24,573 nucleotides of DNA from JAPUDQ01 sp964532145 (GCA_964532145.1 CAZHGM010000013.1:1-24573), one strand, 5' to 3'. Numbered from the stretch's first letter, positions 8,301 to 15,313 are shown. Program-made: numbers and translations. Notes: generated by a model from the letters alone, not told the origin.

Positions 8301-10147
8301 ATCAGATACGGAACTTCTGCATTATCGCGCATATTGATCATGGTAAAAGCACGTTGGCTGATCGTATGCTTGAGATGACTGGTACGGTGCAGAAGCGTGA
8401 TATGAAATCACAGCTGCTGGATAGTATGGACCTCGAACGGGAGAAGGGGATTACCATAAAGCTTGCCCCCGTTCGAATGAAGTATGAGTACTTTGTGAAG
8501 CGACCTATATCATCGGATTCTCACGATGTACCCCAGCGGACAACCGATGGCGCTGTTGCCTCTCAAATCTACGATCTCAATCTCATCGATACACCCGGCC
8601 ACGTTGACTTCAGCTACGAAGTTTCGCGAAGCTTGCAGGCTTGTGAGGGGGCGGTGCTTGTCGTCGATGCCAGCCAGGGTATCCAGGCGCAGACGCTGGC
8701 GAACGTCTACCTGGCGATGGAAGCTGATCTCACGATAATACCGGTACTGAATAAAATCGATTTACCGGCGAGCGACGTACCGCGGGTCAGTAAGGAAGTT
8801 GTGAATTTACTTGGGTGTGACGAGACGGATATTATTACAATTAGTGCCAAAACCGGTGAGGGAGTGCAGGATGTGCTTGATGCCGTTGTTGAGAGAGTAC
8901 CTGCACCGGGCGGCGATCAACAGGCTGCGACGAGAGCACTTATATTTGACAGCTACTATGATGACTATCGTGGGGTAATTCTCTATGCCCGCGTTGTCGA
9001 TGGGGTCATAAAACATGGTGATACGATAGAAATGCTTGGCACTGGAGCTCATGGGTTGGCGCTCGAAGTCGGTGCTCTGAGCCCGACAATGCAGTCGAGT
9101 CAGGACATCGGCACCGGTGAAATTGGGTATATCGTTACCAATTTGAAAACCACACGAGAAGCGCGGGTGGGGGACACCATTACGACGGCAGTTCACCAGG
9201 CACATTCGCCATTGCCAGGCTACAAACTAGTCAAGCCGTTTGTCTACGCTGGGTTTTTCCCGGTAAGTAATGAGGACTATCAGGATCTAAAAGATGCAAT
9301 TGAGAAACTTAGCCTGAGCGATTCGGCGCTACAGTTTGAGCCGGAGAATTCACCAGTACTTGGTTTTGGCGTGCGGATTGGGTTCCTCGGGCTGTTGCAC
9401 ATGGATATCATTCGTGAGCGGCTGGAGCGCGAGTATGATCTCGACCTGGTTGTAACCAATCCGTCGACGGATTACGAGGTGGTGATGACGAGCGGTGAGC
9501 AACTGGATATCAAAAGTGCCAGCGATCTTCCTGATGTCAGTAAAATTGCCGAAATCCGCGAGCCGTGGATCCGCGGTGAAATTATTGTACCGAAGGAGTA
9601 TGTCGGCAGTGTTATCCAGCTTGTCGTGAGCAAACGCGGCTTGCAAAAAAACATCAGCTACATTGATGAGCGAGCACTGATTGCATTTGAGGCGCCGCTT
9701 GCCAACCTGTTAACGGATTTTTACGACCAGATGAAAAGCGTGACGAGTGGCTACGGATCGTTTAACTACGAGCTGAATGGCTATCGACCAGAAGATTTAG
9801 TTCGAGTAGATTTCTATGTGGCGGGTGAGATCGTCGACGCGCTGTCGGTCATGGCTCATCGCTCAGAGTCGCAAAGCCTGGGGCGTGAAACAACCAAGAA
9901 GTTAAAAGACATCATCCCGCGGCAGAATTTCCAGGTAGCACTGCAGGCGGCAATCGGGGCTCGGTTTATCGCCCGTGAAGATCTTAGCGCCTATCGTAAA
10001 GACGTTACAACCGGCCTCTACGGCGGCGATGTCTCGCGTAAGAAAAAAGTCCTTGCCAAACAGGCAAAAGGCAAAAAACGAATGAAACGCTTCGGCAAAG
10101 TCGACATTCCGGCTGACGCATTTACCGTCATGTTAAAGAGGGACTAG
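8297..10147 (+). CDS. lepA: Elongation factor 4 (LepA GTPase)
   Basis: LepA is a ribosome-associated translational GTPase. G1 AHIDHGKST (11-19), G2 region with GITIK, G3 DTPGH (98-102), G4 NKID and G5 SAKTG are intact, and the LepA-specific C-terminus is present (QNFQVALQAAIGARFIAREDL..., VTTGLYGGDVSRKKKVLAKQAKGKKRMKRFGKVDIP). The length is 616 aa against about 600 usual. The excess is largely an insertion of about 20-25 residues between G2 and G3 (about residues 66-90, FVKRPISSDSHDVPQRTTDG...), where most LepA proteins have a short KDG-type turn. It is joined to murJ by ATGA. Confidence 0.97.
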   Translation: MNQIRNFCIIAHIDHGKSTLADRMLEMTGTVQKRDMKSQLLDSMDLEREKGITIKLAPVRMKYEYFVKRPISSDSHDVPQRTTDGAVASQIYDLNLIDTPGHVDFSYEVSRSLQACEGAVLVVDASQGIQAQTLANVYLAMEADLTIIPVLNKIDLPASDVPRVSKEVVNLLGCDETDIITISAKTGEGVQDVLDAVVERVPAPGGDQQAATRALIFDSYYDDYRGVILYARVVDGVIKHGDTIEMLGTGAHGLALEVGALSPTMQSSQDIGTGEIGYIVTNLKTTREARVGDTITTAVHQAHSPLPGYKLVKPFVYAGFFPVSNEDYQDLKDAIEKLSLSDSALQFEPENSPVLGFGVRIGFLGLLHMDIIRERLEREYDLDLVVTNPSTDYEVVMTSGEQLDIKSASDLPDVSKIAEIREPWIRGEIIVPKEYVGSVIQLVVSKRGLQKNISYIDERALIAFEAPLANLLTDFYDQMKSVTSGYGSFNYELNGYRPEDLVRVDFYVAGEIVDALSVMAHRSESQSLGRETTKKLKDIIPRQNFQVALQAAIGARFIAREDLSAYRKDVTTGLYGGDVSRKKKVLAKQAKGKKRMKRFGKVDIPADAFTVMLKRD

Positions 10148-10149
10148 AG

Positions 10150-10155
10150 TATACT
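10150..10155 (+). promoter_or_regulatory. -10 box TATACT of cmk, probable leaderless start
   Basis: TATACT at 10150-10155 is followed by exactly seven bases and then the cmk ATG at 10163. No SD of normal strength is present. No good -35 hexamer is visible at 16-18 bases. Confidence 0.5.
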
Positions 10156-10162
10156 TGAAGAT

Positions 10163-10750
10163 ATGAAGAAACATATTATTACAATTGCGGGACGTCCGGG
10201 GAGTGGAAAGTCAGCCACCTCCAAACTTATTGCACAGAAGCTAGGCTACGAGCATTTCTCTTCTGGTGATCTTTTTCGTCAGCTAGGCAAGGAGCGTGGT
10301 ATGGACGTGCTTCATGCAAATATCGCTGCAGAAAAAAATGCCGATATCGATCATCTTGTTGATGCACGGCTCCGAGAGATCGGAGAAACAAAGGATAGCA
10401 TCGTGATTGATTCTCGCACGGCATGGCACTGGATACCGACGTCGTTTAAAGTTTTTTTGGATCTGGATTTTGATGTTGCGGCGAAACGAATCACTAAAGA
10501 CATGGATATGGAACGGCGTAAAGATGAGAATATTCCGGAGGATAATCATGAATACGCTGTCATTCTAAAAGAGCGATTCGATAGCGAAGCGCGTCGATAT
10601 ACAGCCCTATATCAAATCAATCCATATGATACTTCAAACTATGATCTCATTGTTGACACTGAGGTCAATAGTCTTGAACAGGTTGCCGATATCATACTGA
10701 GGGCGTACCAGAGATGGCAAGAAGAGTCAGAAGGCGTTGGTACTAACTAG
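10163..10750 (+). CDS. cmk: Archaeal-type cytidylate (CMP) kinase
   Basis: This 195-aa P-loop kinase should phosphorylate CMP/dCMP with ATP. Walker A is GRPGSGKS (10-17), followed by FSSGDLFRQLGKERGMD, DSRTAWHW and an EARRYTALYQINPYDTSNYDLIVDT ending. That order and wording match the compact archaeal-type cytidylate kinases (TIGR02173-like: SAGDIFRELAKE, ESRLAGW, RYLKFYGID, YDLVINT) rather than the longer bacterial Cmk of about 220-230 aa. Its stop codon overlaps the first bases of the CIRCE element of hrcA. Substrate assignment rests on family resemblance. Confidence 0.85.
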   Translation: MKKHIITIAGRPGSGKSATSKLIAQKLGYEHFSSGDLFRQLGKERGMDVLHANIAAEKNADIDHLVDARLREIGETKDSIVIDSRTAWHWIPTSFKVFLDLDFDVAAKRITKDMDMERRKDENIPEDNHEYAVILKERFDSEARRYTALYQINPYDTSNYDLIVDTEVNSLEQVADIILRAYQRWQEESEGVGTN

Positions 10751-10773
10751 CACTCATTGACTTAGAGTGCTAA
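10747..10773 (+). promoter_or_regulatory. CIRCE operator of hrcA-grpE
   Basis: CTAGCACTC (10747-10755), nine bases, GAGTGCTAA (10765-10773): one mismatch between the arms and a near-perfect match to the consensus TTAGCACTC-N9-GAGTGCTAA. This is the binding site of the HrcA repressor encoded directly downstream, giving autoregulated heat-shock control. It starts inside the last codons of cmk. Confidence 0.96.
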
Positions 10774-10786
10774 AAAGCGCTATAAT
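10757..10786 (+). promoter_or_regulatory. hrcA promoter with the -35 inside the CIRCE spacer
   Basis: TTGACT (10757-10762), an 18-base spacer and consensus TATAAT (10781-10786). The -35 box lies within the nine-base CIRCE spacer, so HrcA binding would directly block RNA polymerase. The ATG follows the -10 box by nine bases, placing the start site two to four bases before it: a near-leaderless mRNA. Confidence 0.82.
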
Positions 10787-10795
10787 GTTGCTATT

Positions 10796-11506
10796 ATGAC
10801 CGAACGGCAAGCCAAACTTCTAGGAGCAATCATCGAGCAATATGCTGAGGTTGCTGTGCCTGTCGGTAGTGTGATACTGGCGAAGCTGTTTGGCGTCAGT
10901 AGTGCGACAATCCGCAGTGACATGGCAATTTTGGAGGCTGACGGTTATATTGCACAGCCACATACGAGTGCGGGGCGAATCCCAACTGATAAGGGCTATC
11001 GGTTTTATGTCAATCAACTCAACGAAGCACCACAAAGTGAGGTGAGGATTATTGACCGTAGTGCGAAAGCGATTGACGCGCGGGTTGCAACGCATGCTGA
11101 TCGGACTGATCGAGCGATTCGTAGTGCTGTCGATAGCCTCGTCGAGCTGACGCATAACCTTGGTCTCGCCACGATTGGCGATCAGCTGTATATGAGTGGA
11201 ATGGCAAATCTCTTTTCCCAGCCAGAATTTGTCGCTAGTACCAAAAACGTCCAACGTATCGCCCAGCTCCTAGACAACCTTGAGCCGTGGCTGCGTGAGG
11301 CTGCGCCGAATGAACCTCTCAATGTTTATATTGGTGCCGAAAATCCCGTAGGCAAAAGCTCATCAGCCAGCCTTATCATCAGTCGGTTTCGATCGCCATA
11401 CAGTGACCGGAGTTACATCGGAGTGCTTGGGCCGACTCGGCAAGATTATGCTCGGGTGATGCGCCTCGTGAGGCATACTGGAGCTATGCTTGAGGAAGTA
11501 CTATAA
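10796..11506 (+). CDS. hrcA: Heat-inducible transcription repressor HrcA
   Basis: The N-terminal winged helix is characteristic of HrcA (MTERQAKLLGAIIEQYAEVAVPVGS, then SSATIRSDMAILEADGYIAQPHTSAGRIPTDKGYRFYV). The C-terminal half shows the GAF-like end (RSYIGVLGPTRQDYARVMRLVRHT, compare IGPTRMDYxRVI). Length is 236 aa, about 100 shorter than the usual 340 or so; the shortening falls in the middle and the inserted dimerisation domain rather than at either end. It represses genes with CIRCE, here itself plus grpE and dnaK. No SD is present, in agreement with a near-leaderless mRNA. Confidence 0.95.
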   Translation: MTERQAKLLGAIIEQYAEVAVPVGSVILAKLFGVSSATIRSDMAILEADGYIAQPHTSAGRIPTDKGYRFYVNQLNEAPQSEVRIIDRSAKAIDARVATHADRTDRAIRSAVDSLVELTHNLGLATIGDQLYMSGMANLFSQPEFVASTKNVQRIAQLLDNLEPWLREAAPNEPLNVYIGAENPVGKSSSASLIISRFRSPYSDRSYIGVLGPTRQDYARVMRLVRHTGAMLEEVL

Positions 11507-11535
11507 ATTTAAATATGGAATTTGGAATATAGAAT

Positions 11536-12036
11536 ATGGCAAAAGCAAAACAGCACAAAGAATATGAGCAGCAGATCGGTGAACTAACGGCCGACATTCA
11601 GCGTATACGGGCGGATTTTGAGAACTATCGCAAACGAGTCGAAATGGAGAAGACGTCGGCGCGTGATGCTGGTGAGGCGGCCGTAGTGCTGAAATTGTTA
11701 CCTGTGATCGATACGATCGAGCGAGCGATTTTACACATACCGAGTGATCTTGTAGATCATCCATGGGCAAAGGGAGTGGCTGGCGTTGTCAAACAACTTG
11801 ATAGTACGCTAGCAGGTCTGGAGCTTTCGCGGCTGAAGGTTGAGAAAGGTGCTGTCTTTGATCCACAACATCATACAGCGGTGCAGTTCGATGATGAGGG
11901 CAAAGGCGATCACGATATTGTAACCGAGATTATGCTGCCGGGATACGCCTACAGGGGTAAGATGATTCGCCCGGCAATGGTTCGGGTAGCAAAGGGCACG
12001 CCGGTATCGGCTGATGCATCCGAATCTCACAAATAA
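11536..12036 (+). CDS. grpE: GrpE nucleotide exchange factor
   Basis: This 166-aa co-chaperone releases ADP from DnaK. The N-terminal coiled coil (IGELTADIQRIRADFENYRKRVEMEK), VLKLLPVIDTIERAI, and the C-terminal beta domain with GAVFDPQHHTAV and MLPGYAYRGKMIRPAMVRVAKG are typical. It follows hrcA by 29 AT-rich bases holding imperfect copies of GGAATAT. No other promoter is evident, so it should be transcribed from the CIRCE-controlled hrcA promoter. Confidence 0.94.
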   Translation: MAKAKQHKEYEQQIGELTADIQRIRADFENYRKRVEMEKTSARDAGEAAVVLKLLPVIDTIERAILHIPSDLVDHPWAKGVAGVVKQLDSTLAGLELSRLKVEKGAVFDPQHHTAVQFDDEGKGDHDIVTEIMLPGYAYRGKMIRPAMVRVAKGTPVSADASESHK

Positions 12037-12111
12037 CAGAGGTTGTCAGTTGCGCTTATGAGCACAAGCATTGTAAGATAGATAGGATAGCAACCAAAGG
12101 TGGAGGGCACA

Positions 12112-12141
12112 TTGCAACTCGTATGGTGAGAATTGTTGCAA
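12112..12141 (+). repeat. Short inverted repeat in the tatC leader
   Basis: TTGCAAC (12112-12118) and GTTGCAA (12135-12141) form a 7-bp inverted repeat just before the tatC start at 12151. An upstream GGTGGAGG (about 12100-12107) is too far from any start to be a normal SD. A 12-codon reading frame from ATG 12123 ends at 12161, overlapping the tatC start. A regulatory role is possible but unproven. Confidence 0.3.
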
Positions 12142-12150
12142 AACACCGTA

Positions 12151-13440
12151 ATGTCTCATAATACTAGCGCATACGCAGGTCAGCAGAACACTCCCATGCC
12201 GACGTTCATGGATCATTTCCGAGAACTTCAGGGCAGAATATTCGCTGTGGCGATTAGTTTTATCGTGTTTTCTGCTGCTGCATACCCGTTTTTTGACCAG
12301 ATAACCAAAATCTTGACGGCGCCACTGAAGCCGGGCCAGGAGTTGGTATACTTGACGCCGGGTGGAGCGTTTAATTTTGTAATAAAAGTATGCTTGTATA
12401 TTGGTGCAATATTCTCGTTGCCGATCGTAATCTATAATATATACCGATTCATCATGCCTGCCGTTAAGCCGATTCGCATGAAAACGGTCCTAGCCTACAC
12501 GATCGCTTCGTTTGTACTGGCTGTCATTGGTATGGTATTTGCCTATGTAGTGAGCCTTCCTGCGGCACTGTATTTTTTGACGAGCTTTAACCTTAGCAAT
12601 ATTCAGGCGATGCTGACAATTGACTCGTATTTCTCATTTGTAATGACATATCTACTCGCGGGCGCGGTATTATTCCAGTTGCCACTTGTCATGCTCATCA
12701 TTAATTCAGTTAGCCCTCTCAAAACGAAACGGCTTATGAGTTACCAGCGACATATCATCGTGGGGTCATTTGTGGTTGCAGCAATCATCTCACCGACACC
12801 AGATGCGCTAAATCAGATATTGCTGGCATCACCGGTGATCATCATGTACCAGGTAGGTATAGCCTTGATATGGCTCAAAAACCGAAAGCATCGTCGAACA
12901 AAATCAGTCGATGATGTTATTGAGTCGAGCACTTTATCTGGCAGTTACAGTGATGCGACCATGGAACATGCTTCGTATCTCACGGCGCTTGCCGATGAAC
13001 TAGCACCAAAGCCGGTACCCGCTTCAGCCTCACCAAGGCATATACCGACAGTGAGCCATACGATAGCCAAAAAGGATCACCGTCAGACGGTACAGGTGCG
13101 ACAGGGTGAGTCGCAATTGCCTGGAGCGGCCTCGATACCTAAAACTTTCCGTAATCAACCGGTGGCTTTTGACATCACAACCTCTCGACGGAAACAGCCT
13201 AGTCCACGAGTGATGATTCATGCATCCACTGAGGCGGCGGAGCTACAAAGTGTATCGCAGCAGCGAGTATTACCGCATCCGACGCGTGACATCATGCTAC
13301 CAGCGAGGCCCCATACCGGGCCGACCCAGCAGCAGCGTACCGTTCGCACACCGGCACCAGTTTCACCATTTCGAACACCTCAACGCCAGGCGTTCGCCGC
13401 TAGCCAGAGTGTACCATTAGGGCGTCGATTGTCGATATAG
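12151..13440 (+). CDS. tatC: Twin-arginine translocase TatC with long C-terminal extension
   Basis: TatC is the receptor core of the Tat pathway, which exports folded proteins. Residues about 15-247 form the six-helix TatC fold: FMDHFRELQGRIF with the conserved Glu (E25), LTPGGAFNFVIKVCLYIGAIFSLPIVIYNIYRFIMPAV, and IISPTPDALNQILLASPVIIMYQVG. TatC normally ends here at about 240-260 aa. This one continues for about 180 hydrophilic residues (248-429) on the cytoplasmic side, rich in Ser, Pro, Gln, Thr, Arg and His and probably disordered, ending LGRRLSI. I start at ATG 12151; TTG codons at 12133 and 12136 would add six or five residues. It follows grpE by 114 bases, probably with its own weak promoter. 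Confidence 0.93.
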   Translation: MSHNTSAYAGQQNTPMPTFMDHFRELQGRIFAVAISFIVFSAAAYPFFDQITKILTAPLKPGQELVYLTPGGAFNFVIKVCLYIGAIFSLPIVIYNIYRFIMPAVKPIRMKTVLAYTIASFVLAVIGMVFAYVVSLPAALYFLTSFNLSNIQAMLTIDSYFSFVMTYLLAGAVLFQLPLVMLIINSVSPLKTKRLMSYQRHIIVGSFVVAAIISPTPDALNQILLASPVIIMYQVGIALIWLKNRKHRRTKSVDDVIESSTLSGSYSDATMEHASYLTALADELAPKPVPASASPRHIPTVSHTIAKKDHRQTVQVRQGESQLPGAASIPKTFRNQPVAFDITTSRRKQPSPRVMIHASTEAAELQSVSQQRVLPHPTRDIMLPARPHTGPTQQQRTVRTPAPVSPFRTPQRQAFAASQSVPLGRRLSI

Positions 13441-13476
13441 GCATATTCTCGTACGAAAGTGAGCGAGCAAAATAGA

Positions 13477-13499
13477 ACGCTACCATAAATGGGTAGCGT
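13477..13499 (-). terminator. Hairpin between converging genes
   Basis: ACGCTACC (13477-13484) and GGTAGCGT (13492-13499) form a perfect 8-bp stem with a seven-base loop. On the minus strand it is followed by TCTATTTT, so it probably terminates the LANTG gene. It also lies 36 bases after the tatC stop and may serve both directions. Confidence 0.75.
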
Positions 13500-13530
13500 C
13501 TCTGATATAACAAAGCTGTGTTCGCCGGTA

Positions 13531-13779
13531 CTATGACTGGTGGGATTTTTTGCGCCTCATTTGGACGAGCAGAACAATGCTGACTAGAATGAGCAGTAAG
13601 CCGGCACCTGCGCCTATCATGACGTTTTGTCCAGTGTTTGCAAGATCACCGCCACTGCTGCCACCGCCCGTGGTAGTTGTGGTGCAAGAGTCGGTGTTGT
13701 TATAGGTGCTTGAGCCGTAAGCGTTACAGTTGTATGTAACAGCGTACTGTGTAAACATAGAGAGGAGTGTGTGATTCAT
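13531..13779 (-). CDS. Short LANTG-type surface-anchor protein
   Basis: This 82-aa protein consists almost only of a sorting module. Residues about 12-43 are polar and rich in Tyr, Asn, Cys, Ser and Thr (YNCNAYGSSTYNN..., three cysteines in the protein), followed by a glycine linker. Then come LANTG, an LPXTG-like sortase motif (about residues 46-50), a hydrophobic stretch (about 53-73) and the basic tail RRKK. This order is the cell-wall sorting signal of sortase substrates. No convincing signal peptide is seen at the N-terminus, and I see no sortase in the window. As I recall, Cys/Asn/Tyr-rich stretches before L-x-N-T-G are common at the ends of large Saccharibacteria surface proteins; here the module stands alone. 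The start is uncertain (M1 or M8), with no SD. It is divergent from tatA. Confidence 0.72.
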   Translation of the reverse strand: MNHTLLSMFTQYAVTYNCNAYGSSTYNNTDSCTTTTTGGGSSGGDLANTGQNVMIGAGAGLLLILVSIVLLVQMRRKKSHQS

Positions 13780-13792
13780 ATGGTTGTCTCGC

Positions 13793-13820
13793 TTGCGTTA
13801 TTAATCATTACCAGTATAAT
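13793..13820 (+). promoter_or_regulatory. tatA promoter
   Basis: TTGCGT (13793-13798), 16 bases, consensus TATAAT (13815-13820). It lies 35 bases before the tatA ATG. Its -10 overlaps that of the opposing LANTG promoter. Confidence 0.65.
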
Positions 13821-13844
13821 AACTTGTAGTACTGTATAAATCAA
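13816..13844 (-). promoter_or_regulatory. Promoter of the LANTG gene, overlapping the tatA promoter
   Basis: Read on the minus strand: TTGATT (13844-13839), 17 bases, TATTAT (13821-13816). It points to the ATG at 13779 with a leader of about 30 bases. The two -10 boxes share five base pairs, so polymerase can occupy only one of the two promoters at a time. Confidence 0.65.
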
Positions 13845-13855
13845 GGGAGAAACAC

Positions 13856-14023
13856 ATGCCAAGTATCGGTGCCCCAGAATTGCTAGTCATCCTTGTCATC
13901 GTCATTTTGCTCTTTGGCGCGAAAAAGCTGCCCGAACTCGCTCGTAGCGTAGGGCAGTCGGCCAAAGAACTCAAGACCGCGATGAAAGATGACCCCAAGG
14001 CAGATGCAAAGAAAGATAGCTAA
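13856..14023 (+). CDS. tatA: Twin-arginine translocase subunit TatA
   Basis: A 55-aa protein, MPSIGAPELLVILVIVILLF followed by GAKKLPELARSVGQSAKELK, with the TatA layout: short N-terminus, one transmembrane helix (about 7-20), the F-G hinge, the KLPEL(A/G)RS(V/L)G amphipathic helix and a short charged tail (KDDPKADAKKDS). It forms the oligomeric pore or membrane-thinning part of the Tat system with the TatC encoded upstream. A good SD, AAGGGAGA, precedes the ATG. No TatB-like gene is seen, as in minimal TatAC systems. Confidence 0.95.
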   Translation: MPSIGAPELLVILVIVILLFGAKKLPELARSVGQSAKELKTAMKDDPKADAKKDS

Positions 14024-14056
14024 AAGTTAGCAGCTCTACGTTCTACAAAAAAAGTC

Positions 14057-14085
14057 TTGCCCTCGTACAATGCTTATGCTATAGT
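14057..14085 (+). promoter_or_regulatory. Promoter of the small twin-arginine protein gene
   Basis: TTGCCC (14057-14062), 17 bases, TATAGT (14080-14085). It precedes the ATG at 14112 and its SD AAAGGAAA at a suitable distance. Confidence 0.6.
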
Positions 14086-14111
14086 ACGGAGCATATAAAA
14101 GGAAAACAAAA

Positions 14112-14324
14112 ATGAAAGAACAATTTACTACGCTATTGCAAACCGAAATGGACCGCCGATCGTTTTTGAAATATATGGCGGTGGCAGGAATTATGACCAT
14201 GGGTGGGGGTGTGTTTGTACAGTCCATCATAGGGGCTAATGGCAAAAAGCAGCCAGTTGTAGCTGCCCAGCCGACTGCCGTCTACGGCTTCGGAAGTGGT
14301 GTGTATGGCGGAAATAAGGTCTAG
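14112..14324 (+). CDS. 70-aa protein made mainly of a Tat signal peptide
   Basis: Residues 14-23 read DRRSFLKYMA, a twin-arginine motif with F, L and K in the expected places (D replaces the usual S/T). A moderately hydrophobic segment follows (AVAGIMTMGGGVFVQSIIGA, about 23-42). Only about 30 residues remain (NGKKQPVVAAQPTAVYGFGSGVYGGNKV), rich in Gly and Tyr, with no recognisable domain. It lies directly after tatA and before the stalk genes and has its own promoter and SD. It may be a Tat-exported surface peptide, a membrane-anchored stub, or an adaptor. As I recall, similar short twin-arginine proteins ending in a YGS-x-YGG-like motif occur in Saccharibacteria. Function unknown. Confidence 0.8.
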   Translation: MKEQFTTLLQTEMDRRSFLKYMAVAGIMTMGGGVFVQSIIGANGKKQPVVAAQPTAVYGFGSGVYGGNKV

Positions 14325-14340
14325 CCTACAGCTGTTTTGC

Positions 14341-14382
14341 ATTATATTTGACTCATGCGACCCTGTATGAGTCACATATAAT
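14341..14382. terminator. 16-bp inverted repeat after the twin-arginine gene
   Basis: ATTATATTTGACTCAT (14341-14356) pairs with 14367-14382 with a single mismatch across a ten-base loop. No clear T run follows in either direction, so it could be a weak terminator or attenuator for the gene at 14112, or an operator; the core is TGACTCAT/ATGAGTCA. Confidence 0.5.
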
Positions 14383-14419
14383 ATGTGTATTTAATTCAGT
14401 ATATAATTGTTATGGTATG

Positions 14420-14434
14420 CTACTATTATAGTAG
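14420..14434. promoter_or_regulatory. Palindrome before the first stalk gene
   Basis: CTACTAT-T-ATAGTAG is a perfect palindrome with 7-bp arms in the AT-rich segment leading to the stalk gene at 14474. Several -10-like sequences lie around it (TATAAT at 14403-14408, TATGCT, TATAGT), so it is a candidate operator. No single promoter can be chosen with confidence. Confidence 0.35.
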
Positions 14435-14450
14435 TTAATAGTTTTTCGGC

Positions 14451-14709
14451 TTCACAAAGGAGGACATACAAAAATGACTCGCTTACCACAACCTGGCGGC
14501 GATGCCGGTAACTGGGGGATAATACTAAATGAATTTCTAGGTCAGTCGCATAACGACGATGGAACCTTGAAACCAGTTGGTGCTTCCTCGCTTGCTCCTG
14601 GTGCAGTCACGGCAAATGCCCTTGCTGACGGTGCTGTTACAACGAGCAGCATTGCTGACGGTGTCGTCACCGAAGCGAAACTTGATAGTGCGTTGGCGGA
14701 TAAGGTGAA
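14451..14709 (+). repeat. Perfect 259-bp direct repeat, copy 1
   Basis: Identical base for base to 15320-15578, with an offset of 869. The repeat begins upstream of the SD (AAAGGAGG), includes the ATG and ends in codon 79 of the stalk gene. It points to a recent tandem duplication or to gene conversion. Confidence 0.97.
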
Positions 14710-15313
14710 CAATGTTACAAGTAGCGTTACTATGTCAGGTGATGTTACTGGCACGAGCGATGCATCGATCGTATCCTCTTTGAATGGTATCGTAATCAGC
14801 GGTATCCCCGCAGCGGGTCAGGTACTTAAAGCAACCAGCGCAACTGCTGCTAGCTGGAGTGCGGCGGGTAGCACATCAGTCACGCTGTCAGGCGATGTGA
14901 CAGGAACTACGGGTGCAACGGTTGTTGAAAAAATCAATGGCATTGCCGTCACAGGTACGCCTACGGTAGGACAGGTACTTAAAGCAACCAGCGCAACAGC
15001 CGCCTCATGGGGTACTGATGAGGTAGGCACCGGGGGCGGGTCTACAACACGGACTGTCGTCCGTAAGTCTGCGAACTATACTGCCGTGGCAGGTGATTTT
15101 GTGCTGGCGGCCGGAGCTATTACCGTTACGTTGCCCGCCAGTCCGTCCGGCGGTGATCTTGTCTCGGTAAAAAAACTCGGCAGTGGCACAGGGACGGTGA
15201 CAGTCGTTCCAAGTTCTGGTGCAACTATTGAAGGCGATGCCAACTGGACAACGACAACCCAGTACGTCTCTCAGGATTTTATTAGCGATGGCACTGACTG
15301 GTATCTGGTCTAA
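14474..15313 (+). CDS. Tail-fibre-like stalk protein (TRLPxPG/WGxxLN module)
   Basis: This 279-aa protein begins MTRLPQPGGDAGNWG followed by LNEFL and has no signal peptide. Residues about 40-77 repeat a five-to-ten-residue pattern (APGAVTANALADGAVTTSSIADGVVT), as in trimeric phage tail-fibre or beta-helix stalks. Two longer repeats follow (about 84-129 and 135-181), each reading S-V-T-x-SGDVTG, then NGI, then GQVLKATSATAASW. The last part (190-279) is a beta-rich domain with ITVTLPASPSGGDLVSVKK and SDGTDWYLV. The whole protein parallels residues 1-276 of the next gene, and the first 78 codons are identical. It has a strong SD. There are no enzyme motifs. I infer an adhesive or structural surface stalk; how it leaves the cell is not evident. 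Confidence 0.82.
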   Translation: MTRLPQPGGDAGNWGIILNEFLGQSHNDDGTLKPVGASSLAPGAVTANALADGAVTTSSIADGVVTEAKLDSALADKVNNVTSSVTMSGDVTGTSDASIVSSLNGIVISGIPAAGQVLKATSATAASWSAAGSTSVTLSGDVTGTTGATVVEKINGIAVTGTPTVGQVLKATSATAASWGTDEVGTGGGSTTRTVVRKSANYTAVAGDFVLAAGAITVTLPASPSGGDLVSVKKLGSGTGTVTVVPSSGATIEGDANWTTTTQYVSQDFISDGTDWYLV

